Source: an uncultured Clostridia bacterium
GTDB taxonomy: Bacteria; Bacillota; Clostridia; TANB77; CAG-508
Length of the DNA: 29,447 bases
NCBI GenBank assembly: GCA_934141445.1
Contig: CAKPCF010000023.1
Location: 1 to 29,447, forward strand
Direction of reading: 5' to 3'
Positions 24,353-29,433 of the stretch are shown here, piece by piece. The position numbers and the translations under genes are program-made. The notes below the pieces were generated by a model, which had not been told where the DNA came from, made no database searches, and was given only the letters and a program-made list of their open reading frames with translations. Positions within the stretch are counted from its first letter, which is position 1. The number at the start of each line of letters is the position of its first letter.

Positions 24353-24400
24353 AAAGGAGAGTATGAAATATTTAGTAAATTAAATTTCATACAGTAAAAG
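24353..24400 (+). promoter_or_regulatory. Shine-Dalgarno separated from the yigZ start codon by a perfect hairpin, with a 6-codon ORF inside
   Basis: AGGAG (24355-24359) is followed by GTATGAAAT (24361-24369) and ATTTCATAC (24384-24392), a perfect 9-bp inverted repeat. Then 8 bases follow to ATG 24401. With the hairpin folded, the SD would be 9 bases from ATG 24401; unfolded it is 41 bases away. The only start codon near the SD in linear sequence is ATG 24363, which opens MKYLVN and stops at 24383 in another frame. No in-frame start exists upstream of 24401 because TAA at 24395 closes that frame. Confidence 0.6.
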
Positions 24401-25024
24401 ATGTTTAAGACACTTGAAAATAAAGAATGTTATGCAGAAATAGTAGAAAAGAAATCTAAATTTATAGCGAGTGTATTTTATGTAGAAAGTGTAGAAGAGG
24501 CAGAAGAAAAAGTTAAAGAAGTAAAAAAAAGATATTTTGATGCAAGGCATAATTGCTTTGCTTATCGTATTGCAACTAAAGATGGATTTACTGAAAGGTT
24601 TAGTGATGATGGAGAGCCATCTGGAACTGCTGGAGGACCAATGCTTACAACTCTATCAGGAAGAAATTTAGCTAATGTAGTAGTTGTAGTTACACGATAT
24701 TTTGGAGGAATTTTATTAGGTACAGGTGGATTGATAAGGGCATATACATTAGCTCTTCAAACGGCTTTAGAAAATGTAAAATTTAAAGAAATGATTTTTG
24801 GATTTAGTGCTGAAATAGAAGTGTCATATTCAGATTTTGAAAAATTGAAGTATTATTGTAAGCAAAAAGAGATAAGTATTGGAGATGTTGAATACTTGGA
24901 AAATGTAAAAGCAAAATTAGATATGAAAAGAGAAGCTTATGAAGAACTAGAAAAGCAGAAAAATGAATTAAATTTTATAATTAAAAATATGAAAAAGATA
25001 GGTGAAAAGTATATTTGTGTATAG
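24401..25024 (+). CDS. YigZ / IMPACT-family protein
   Basis: This is a 207-residue protein. The N-terminal IMPACT domain (about 1-125) has the family hallmarks KSKFIASV, RYFDARHNCFAYRI, RFSDDGEPSGTAGGPML and VVVVTRYFGGILLGTGGLIRAYT. The C-terminal domain (about 135-200) is a ferredoxin-like DUF1949-type fold. Bacterial YigZ/YvyE proteins bind nucleic acid or the ribosome by inference from the eukaryotic IMPACT translation regulator; their biochemical role is unsettled. ATG 24401 has no SD in the usual window ('ACAGTAAAAG' precedes it); the nearest SD is beyond a hairpin, see the regulatory entry. TATAAT at 24319-24324 is a possible -10 without a convincing -35. Confidence 0.93.
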   Translation: MFKTLENKECYAEIVEKKSKFIASVFYVESVEEAEEKVKEVKKRYFDARHNCFAYRIATKDGFTERFSDDGEPSGTAGGPMLTTLSGRNLANVVVVVTRYFGGILLGTGGLIRAYTLALQTALENVKFKEMIFGFSAEIEVSYSDFEKLKYYCKQKEISIGDVEYLENVKAKLDMKREAYEELEKQKNELNFIIKNMKKIGEKYICV

Positions 25025-25026
25025 GT

Positions 25027-25146
25027 ATGGATACAAAGATTGATTTATACTATCTATATGAAAAAATTATAAATATGAATGAAGAAATTGAAAGTAAAAT
25101 GAAGATATGCGTATATAAAATTTTAGTAAAAAGACAAAAAAGATAA
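25027..25146 (+). CDS. Possible small ORF (39 residues), unconfirmed
   Basis: An ATG two bases after the yigZ stop opens 39 codons (MDTKIDLYYLYEKIIN ... ILVKRQKR) and ends with TAA at 25144-25146. The peptide is basic at the C-terminus with an amphipathic Tyr/Glu/Lys-rich body. It matches nothing I recognise and has only TATAGG immediately before the start, so translation would depend on coupling to yigZ. In such AT-rich DNA an ORF of this length can arise by chance. It stops 7 bases before the first 0A box of spo0A. Confidence 0.25.
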   Translation: MDTKIDLYYLYEKIINMNEEIESKMKICVYKILVKRQKR

Positions 25147-25152
25147 GATTTT

Positions 25153-25169
25153 TGTCGAATTTTGTCAAA
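25153..25169 (+). promoter_or_regulatory. Tandem Spo0A-binding sites (0A boxes) upstream of spo0A
   Basis: TGTCGAA at 25153-25159 is a perfect match to the Spo0A box consensus. TGTCAAA at 25163-25169 is a one-mismatch copy in the same orientation, exactly 10 bp further on, i.e. on the same DNA face. The pair is about 75-90 bp upstream of the predicted spo0A transcription start. Confidence 0.75.
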
Positions 25170-25208
25170 TGATGTTATACGAAAGTGGCAGAAATTCAAT
25201 AAAAAAAC

Positions 25209-25237
25209 TTGCACACCCGCGAAAGAAAACATATAAT
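25209..25237 (+). promoter_or_regulatory. Sigma-A promoter of spo0A
   Basis: TTGCAC (25209-25214), a 17-bp spacer, then a perfect TATAAT (25232-25237). It leaves a leader of about 30 bases with two SD-like elements, AGGAG (25254-25258) and AGGAGGG (25264-25270). Confidence 0.75.
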
Positions 25238-25273
25238 TTATTTTGTAAACATTAGGAGAATATAGGAGGGATT

Positions 25274-26095
25274 ATGTTGAGGGAGAAAATCAGAATTTTT
25301 ATTGCAGATGATAATTTAGAATTTGTTTCCACTTTGGTAGACTGTATTAGTAAGCAAGAAGATATGGAAATTGTGGGCACTGCAAAGGACGGTTTGGAAG
25401 CTGCACAGAAAATAGCAACAATTAAACCAGATGTCTGTTTACTTGATGTTATTATGCCACAAGTAGATGGAATTGGCGTACTTGAAAAGCTAAATGAAAC
25501 AATGGAAAAAATGCCTTTATGTATAATGTTATCTGCAGTAGGACAAGACAAGATTACAACACAAGCAATTATGACTGGTGCACAATACTATATTGTTAAA
25601 CCCTTCGAAATGGATGTATTAGTAAAAAGAATTAGAGATTTCAAAAAATATCAACAATATCAACCAACAAAAATGACAAACTATTTAGCAAGAGAAATAA
25701 AACCAGCATACATAGAAGTAGATAATAAAGATAACAAAGAACAGAATCTAGAAGCAATGGTAACAAACATTATCCACGAAGTAGGTGTGCCAGCACATAT
25801 AAAAGGTTATCAATATTTAAGAGATGGCATTATGATGGTAGTTGAGGATATAGAAGTTATAAATCAAATAACAAAACAACTTTATCCAGAACTTGCTAAA
25901 AAGTATCATACTACACCTTCAAGAGTAGAAAGAGCAATAAGACATGCAATAGAAGTAGCATGGGGAAGAGGTCAATTAGATGCAGTTGAAAACATATTTG
26001 GATATACTGTTTCAGCTAGTAAAGGAAAACCTACAAATAGTGAATTTATTGCAATGATTGCTGATAAATTAAGACTTGAAATGAAAGGTGCATAG
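25274..26095 (+). CDS. spo0A: Sporulation master regulator Spo0A
   Basis: This 273-residue response regulator is the phosphorylation-controlled activator and repressor that commits Clostridia and Bacilli to sporulation. The N-terminal receiver domain (about 5-125) has the acidic pair D12/D13 (IADDNLEF), phospho-acceptor D58 (LLDVIMP), S87 (MLSAVGQ) and K109 (IVKPFE). A linker (about 126-155) leads to the C-terminal DNA-binding domain with the nearly invariant TTPSRVERAIRHAIEVAWGRG recognition region. The protein is complete. AGGAGGG ends 3 bases before ATG 25274. The tandem 0A boxes upstream suggest autoregulation. In Bacillus spo0A follows spoIVB; here the upstream neighbour is yigZ, so that linkage is lost. 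A terminator follows. Confidence 0.97.
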   Translation: MLREKIRIFIADDNLEFVSTLVDCISKQEDMEIVGTAKDGLEAAQKIATIKPDVCLLDVIMPQVDGIGVLEKLNETMEKMPLCIMLSAVGQDKITTQAIMTGAQYYIVKPFEMDVLVKRIRDFKKYQQYQPTKMTNYLAREIKPAYIEVDNKDNKEQNLEAMVTNIIHEVGVPAHIKGYQYLRDGIMMVVEDIEVINQITKQLYPELAKKYHTTPSRVERAIRHAIEVAWGRGQLDAVENIFGYTVSASKGKPTNSEFIAMIADKLRLEMKGA

Positions 26096-26161
26096 AACAA
26101 AATAAGATTTTGTTGCTAATTTGTTCATATAATAAACAATACGAAAAATATAGGTATAATA

Positions 26162-26199
26162 AAAAGACTATTTACATTTATTTGTAGATAGTCTTTTAT
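26162..26199 (+). terminator. Terminator of spo0A
   Basis: A 15-bp stem (26162-26176 with 26183-26197, one G-T pair) around a TTTATT loop, with TTTT at its 3' end. A smaller perfect hairpin (26096-26103 with 26107-26114) directly follows the stop codon but has no T run. Confidence 0.85.
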
Positions 26200-26271
26200 G
26201 TATTTAAAGATAATAATATATCGCTGAAAATATAGAACAAAGTGGAAAATATGATGATTGTAAAAGAAAAA

Positions 26272-26300
26272 ATCAGCAGGGCAAATGTGACCCTGCTGAT
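26272..26300 (-). terminator. Terminator of the GC-richer orphan gene
   Basis: ATCAGCAGGG (26272-26281) pairs perfectly with CCCTGCTGAT (26291-26300). On the minus strand the stem is followed by TTTTTCTTTT (complement of 26261-26270). It is the most GC-rich terminator in the window and belongs to the foreign-looking unit. Confidence 0.9.
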
Positions 26301-26310
26301 AAGTGGGATA
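26301..26310. repeat. Left copy of a 10-bp inverted repeat flanking the orphan gene
   Basis: AAGTGGGATA here is the exact reverse complement of TATCCCACTT at 27562-27571. In the minus-strand transcript this copy is in the 3' untranslated region, directly before the terminator hairpin. Confidence 0.6.
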
Positions 26311-26366
26311 TGCTTAATATACAGCCGTGCTAGCAGAAATGATTGCCAGCAGATATGACTGTAATA

Positions 26367-27518
26367 TTAAAAACCGAGATAACTGGGTTTCTGGTTGAAA
26401 CCATAGCTTGCCCAGGTGTTGCCATGGAACTTTAACTCGGGGTATTCAGTAGAAAGCACATCAAGTGCCTTCTTGAACATCAAAGCTTCTGTCTTGTCAA
26501 CGAAAGTTCTCTTGCCAACGAACTCCTGCACTTGGATGTCGAACACTCCCTGATTTGGTAACACGACCTTTTTCAGTCTTTCATGCTGGCCTTTCCAAGT
26601 TTCGGAATTGTACACGAGCCACGAAATAGCGGACAGGTCAGATACTCGCTCAAACTTGAGCTTTGCCATACCACTGATAGTACAACAGTCTCCATTAAGC
26701 CATTCACCATGACTAAAGATATCCTCTTTTGCAAAACGGATTGCACCCAACACGGTGCATACGAACTTGTTCTCTAAGAGTTGGCAGTCCTCTTGGACAA
26801 ATTTTTTGATTTGATCAGGAAGTAAACTGATGAAGTACTCTACCATTTCTGGAATAATATCTCCATCTTTTACATTATATCTGAAGAAGTCAACCCAATC
26901 CTGAACGATAATGTCCGCGGTTCCAAAAAAATTGCTCTCATCTGCTTTCTCTTGATGAGAGAGAAGATGTTTTTTGTCAACATCATAATACATGAACTGA
27001 TAAGTCCGAATGTACATATAATATACATGAGCCAGTTTTGCTTTTTGTGCATCGGTATACTTGCCTTTTGGGTCGTATACTTTTTGCGCTACATTGTGAA
27101 TTACCTCATGACATTCTTGATGCCATACATAAATGGAATCAATGGACTGAAGGTAATTTGCAGCTTGTACAGCCGCATCATACATAGCACGGAGTGCAAA
27201 ATCATTTACTTGGCATACTCTTTTGTAATGCTTTGGACCACCTGTGAGACCGAAGAATTTTTCGATTGCCTTTCGATGTTCTTTCGGCAGTTTCTGAATT
27301 TCGGAGATTAAGTCCCGGATATAAAATTTGGGAACTTGAGTCAAGTGTCTGTCTTTTGCACTTATTAGAGCAAGATACAGATTGATATAATCGTATGCAT
27401 CACCTGTTTTTCGATTTTTTTCAGCTTTCTTTTGAAATGTTGCTCCATCATATGCAACATTCAATAAGCTTTTGTCATCATATGACAATACTTTTGCTTC
27501 TTTTTCCAATACATTCAT
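26367..27518 (-). CDS. Orphan protein with HEVIH motif in a GC-richer, probably acquired gene
   Basis: This is a 383-residue protein I do not recognise. It has no signal peptide or membrane helix. Residues 70-125 (LPKEHRKAIEKFFGLTGGPKHYKRV...) loosely resemble a sigma-70 region 4 helix-turn-helix. Residues 133-141, HQECHEVIH, contain an HExxH (H137, E138, H141) and a further H133, a possible metal-binding helix. Residues 190-215 are acidic and aromatic. The C-terminus (about 325-383) ends GNTWASYGFNQKPSYLGF. Coding GC is visibly higher (one 60-base line counts 48%) than in neighbours, with codons such as CTC, CGG and GCC otherwise rare here, suggesting transfer. AGGAG lies 8 bases before ATG 27518. 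It has its own promoter, leader hairpin and terminator. Confidence 0.8.
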   Translation of the reverse strand: MNVLEKEAKVLSYDDKSLLNVAYDGATFQKKAEKNRKTGDAYDYINLYLALISAKDRHLTQVPKFYIRDLISEIQKLPKEHRKAIEKFFGLTGGPKHYKRVCQVNDFALRAMYDAAVQAANYLQSIDSIYVWHQECHEVIHNVAQKVYDPKGKYTDAQKAKLAHVYYMYIRTYQFMYYDVDKKHLLSHQEKADESNFFGTADIIVQDWVDFFRYNVKDGDIIPEMVEYFISLLPDQIKKFVQEDCQLLENKFVCTVLGAIRFAKEDIFSHGEWLNGDCCTISGMAKLKFERVSDLSAISWLVYNSETWKGQHERLKKVVLPNQGVFDIQVQEFVGKRTFVDKTEALMFKKALDVLSTEYPELKFHGNTWASYGFNQKPSYLGF

Positions 27519-27549
27519 GTTGTTTCTCCTATAGTTGTTTAAAGAAAAA

Positions 27550-27578
27550 TTTAGCGAAGTTTATCCCACTTCACTAAA
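27550..27578. repeat. Leader hairpin / operator-like dyad of the orphan gene
   Basis: TTTAGCGAAGT (27550-27560) and ACTTCACTAAA (27568-27578) are inverted copies with one mismatch (a G-U pair in RNA), around a 7-base centre. It sits between the orphan gene's promoter and SD. The loop region contains TTATCCC, part of the 10-bp repeat matched at 26301-26310. Confidence 0.65.
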
Positions 27579-27592
27579 AAGCGTACACATAA

Positions 27593-27621
27593 ATTATACA
27601 CTAATTTACATAAAAAATCAA
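27593..27621 (-). promoter_or_regulatory. Sigma-A promoter of the orphan gene
   Basis: On the minus strand: TTGATT (complement of 27616-27621), a 17-bp spacer, then a perfect TATAAT (complement of 27593-27598). Predicted start near 27586 gives a leader of about 68 bases. Confidence 0.75.
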
Positions 27622-27740
27622 CAACTAATTATTTGAAAAGGAAGCAATTATTGTAAAAAATATTTTAGATGTAAAAAATTAAGAATTTAAGTAATATAAT
27701 TGGTGAAAAGCTTTAAAGAGTAAGAATACAGAAAAAATGT

Positions 27741-27760
27741 GAAAAAAATGTGAAAATTAG
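27741..27760 (+). promoter_or_regulatory. A-rich upstream element of the hsp20 promoter, repeated at the window end
   Basis: GAAAAAAATGTGAAAATTAG ends 10 bases before the -35 box. The same sequence lacking one T is at 29376-29394, also 10 bases before a -35 box. Position and A-tracts fit an UP element. Confidence 0.55.
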
Positions 27761-27782
27761 CAATCAACTATTGACTTTGCTA
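27758..27782. repeat. Imperfect dyad overlapping the hsp20 -35 box
   Basis: TAGCAA TCAA (27758-27767), CTA, TTGA CT TTGCTA (27771-27782): the outer and inner arms are exact inverted copies, with a 2-base insertion on the right. It overlaps the -35 box and could be an operator. It is not a CIRCE element. Confidence 0.4.
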
Positions 27783-27798
27783 AAAAATGTATTATAAT
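27771..27798 (+). promoter_or_regulatory. Sigma-A promoter of hsp20
   Basis: TTGACT (27771-27776), a 16-bp spacer, then a perfect TATAAT (27793-27798). Predicted start is near 27805, about 90 bases before the gene. Confidence 0.75.
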
Positions 27799-27843
27799 AG
27801 AAAATGTAAAAAGTAAAAGATATCTTTGAAAAGTAAATATGTG

Positions 27844-27886
27844 CTTACCTTAAATGGTGTCAACACAAAAAATAAATGAAAGGAAG
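27844..27886 (+). promoter_or_regulatory. Possible SD-sequestering pairing in the hsp20 leader
   Basis: CTTACCTT (27844-27851) can pair with AAGGAAG (27880-27886), the SD of hsp20, over 7 bp with a single bulged A. The 28-base loop contains a small GTG / CAC hairpin. This is an arrangement expected of an RNA thermometer but is short and unproven. Confidence 0.35.
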
Positions 27887-27895
27887 TTGATTTAT

Positions 27896-28318
27896 ATGAT
27901 GATGATACCAAGAAGAAATAATGAATTTGATTTTATAGGAGACATGTTTAAAGACCCATTCTTTACAGATGATGAAAGTAAAATAATGAAAACTGATATT
28001 AAAGAGAAAAAAGATAAATATGTAATAGATATTGATTTACCAGGTTATGAAAAAGAAAATATTAAAATGTCTATTGAAGATGGTTACTTAACAGTTAATG
28101 CAACAATAAATACAAATAAAGATGAAAAAGAAGAAGGCAAATTTGTACGTAAAGAAAGATACATGGGATCTTGTTCAAGAAGTTTCTATGTAGGTGATGA
28201 AGTTGAAAGTGAAGACATTAAAGCTTCTTTCAAAAATGGTACTTTAAGAATAGAAGTTCCAAAGAAAGAAGAAAAGAAAGAATTACCTGAAAAGAAATAT
28301 ATTGAAATTGAAGACTAA
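27896..28318 (+). CDS. Small heat shock protein, Hsp20/alpha-crystallin family
   Basis: This 140-residue ATP-independent chaperone binds unfolding proteins and forms oligomers. The N-terminal arm is short (MMMIPRRNNEFDFIGDMFKDPFF). The alpha-crystallin domain (about 33-125) shows MKTDIKEKKDKYVIDIDLPGYEKENI, the YLTVNA strand, FVRKERYMGSCSRSFYVGDEV and the conserved FKNGTLRIEVPK ('A.~.nGvL.i..Pk' motif). A charged tail of about 18 residues contains the YIEIED end, where an I-x-I/V motif is usual. ATG 27896 has AGGAAG 9 bases upstream; the in-frame ATG at 27854 lies in the leader without SD. It has its own promoter and a perfect terminator, so it is monocistronic. Regulation may involve the promoter dyad or the leader pairing. 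Confidence 0.95.
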   Translation: MMMIPRRNNEFDFIGDMFKDPFFTDDESKIMKTDIKEKKDKYVIDIDLPGYEKENIKMSIEDGYLTVNATINTNKDEKEEGKFVRKERYMGSCSRSFYVGDEVESEDIKASFKNGTLRIEVPKKEEKKELPEKKYIEIED

Positions 28319-28350
28319 TGCATAATAGAGAGAGTTAATAAATAATATTG

Positions 28351-28392
28351 GGCTTTTAATATAATTTTTGTTATATTAAAAGCTCTTTTTTC
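28351..28392 (+). terminator. Terminator of hsp20
   Basis: GCTTTTAATATAA (28352-28364) pairs perfectly over 13 bp with TTATATTAAAAGC (28371-28383), followed by TCTTTTTTCT. Confidence 0.9.
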
Positions 28393-28523
28393 TATAATAG
28401 GAAACAATAAGTATTTTCTATATTTATATGTCGCTAAAGTATTCTGTACTTTCTACTATAGAAAAGCTTCTAACATATATAAATAACTTGTGAATTTTTG
28501 AATAAAATATTGATAAGAAAATA

Positions 28524-28541
28524 ATGATATGATAATATCAT
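28524..28541. repeat. Short dyad in the deoD upstream region
   Basis: ATGATAT (28524-28530) and ATATCAT (28535-28541) are exact inverted copies around GATA. The region also holds TTGATA (28510-28515) and GATAAT (28531-28536), a possible promoter with a 15-bp gap that the dyad would cover. A further TGATAT lies at 28544-28549. Confidence 0.4.
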
Positions 28542-28575
28542 ATTGATATTGAAAAAAGGAGGGTATGTTAATAAA

Positions 28576-29301
28576 ATGGCTATTCATAACTCTGCAAAAG
28601 AAGGTGAAATTGCAAAAACAGTCTTAATGCCGGGAGACCCATTAAGAGCTAAATATATTGCTGAAAAATTTTTGAACAATTATCGTTTAGTAAATGATGT
28701 AAGAAATATATATGCATATACAGGAAAATATAAAGGAAAAGAAATTACTATAATGGCTTCTGGAATGGGAATGCCAAGTATGGGAATATATAGTTACGAA
28801 TTGTATAAATTTTATAATGTTGAAAAAATTATTAGAATTGGTTCATGTGGTGCATATAGTCCAAATATAAAACTTTTAGATACAATTTTAGTTGATGGCA
28901 GTTATACTGAAGGAAACTTTGCATATAATATGAATAACGAAAAATGTAACTTTGTAAATGGAGATAAATTACTTTGTGATGATATTGAAGAAGTTGCTAA
29001 AAATCTAAATATAGATTTAGTAAAAGCAAATGTAGCATGCACAGAATGTTTTGATGCTTATACACCAAATCCACAACAGTATGTTGAAAGATTACCAAAA
29101 GAATATAATATAGTTGCTTCAGAGATGGAGAGTTTTGCTTTATTTTATACAGCAAAGGTATTAAATAAGAAAGCAGCTTGTTTGTTAACTGTTGTAGATT
29201 CAAACTATAAAGACTTAGAAAATAAGCAATTGACAGCAGAAGAAAGAGAATTATCATTGAATAATATGATAGAAATAGCTTTGGAAGCTGCAATAAAGTA
29301 A
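28576..29301 (+). CDS. deoD: Purine nucleoside phosphorylase, DeoD type (hexameric)
   Basis: This 241-residue enzyme phosphorolyses purine (deoxy)ribonucleosides to base and (deoxy)ribose-1-phosphate in purine salvage. It starts MAIHNSAKEGEIAKTVLMPGDPLRAKYIAEKF, the standard DeoD beginning with GDPLRAK for phosphate. It has ASGMGMPSMGIYSYEL, RIGSCGAY (phosphate loop), ASEMESFALF (ribose-binding E) and LTVVDSN, in which the catalytic aspartate equivalent to E. coli D204 is kept. The start is fixed by family comparison: AGGAGGG (28557-28563) is 12 bases upstream of ATG 28576, a long spacing. The ATG at 28565 is out of frame and too close. A TTG at 28543 lies before the SD. No terminator is visible after the stop. 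Confidence 0.96.
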   Translation: MAIHNSAKEGEIAKTVLMPGDPLRAKYIAEKFLNNYRLVNDVRNIYAYTGKYKGKEITIMASGMGMPSMGIYSYELYKFYNVEKIIRIGSCGAYSPNIKLLDTILVDGSYTEGNFAYNMNNEKCNFVNGDKLLCDDIEEVAKNLNIDLVKANVACTECFDAYTPNPQQYVERLPKEYNIVASEMESFALFYTAKVLNKKAACLLTVVDSNYKDLENKQLTAEERELSLNNMIEIALEAAIK

Positions 29302-29375
29302 TTAGTAACTAGCTAAAAGTGAATTGAAATATATTCTTTAAAAGTGTAAAAAAGTTAAATTAAAAGATATTTTAT

Positions 29376-29433
29376 GAAAAAAATGGAAAATTAGTAATTT
29401 AGTGTTGACAATGGCAAATAAAGGTGTTAAAAT
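29376..29433 (+). promoter_or_regulatory. Strong promoter with upstream element, driving a gene beyond the window
   Basis: Perfect TTGACA (29405-29410), a 17-bp spacer, then TAAAAT (29428-29433). An A-rich element GAAAAAAATGGAAAATTAG (29376-29394) ends 10 bases before the -35 box, the same arrangement as at hsp20. Bases 29302-29375 show nothing else I can name. Confidence 0.7.

Larger units (their letters stand above)
27519..27895. other. 377-base divergent intergenic region between the orphan gene and hsp20
   Basis: It holds, left to right: the orphan gene's SD and leader hairpin, its minus-strand promoter (27593-27621), about 120 AT-rich bases in which I see nothing definite (27622-27740), an A-rich element (27741-27760), the hsp20 promoter (27771-27798) overlapped by a dyad, and a leader of about 90 bases with a possible SD-sequestering pairing. 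Confidence 0.7.

Noticed and set aside
26952..27311. Plus-strand open frame (119 codons) inside the orphan gene
   Set aside because: It lacks an SD and is the complement of the GC-richer minus-strand gene, which has promoter, SD and terminator in the right places.
26257..27553. Possible target-site duplication around the GC-richer unit (AAAAGAAAAA-like sequence on both sides)
   Set aside because: Only A-rich similarity, not an exact repeat, in an AT-rich genome; not enough to claim an insertion event.
27741..27800. CIRCE or CtsR site at hsp20
   Set aside because: Neither TTAGCACTC-N9-GAGTGCTAA nor the GGTCAAA-type tandem repeat is present; the dyad there has a different sequence.
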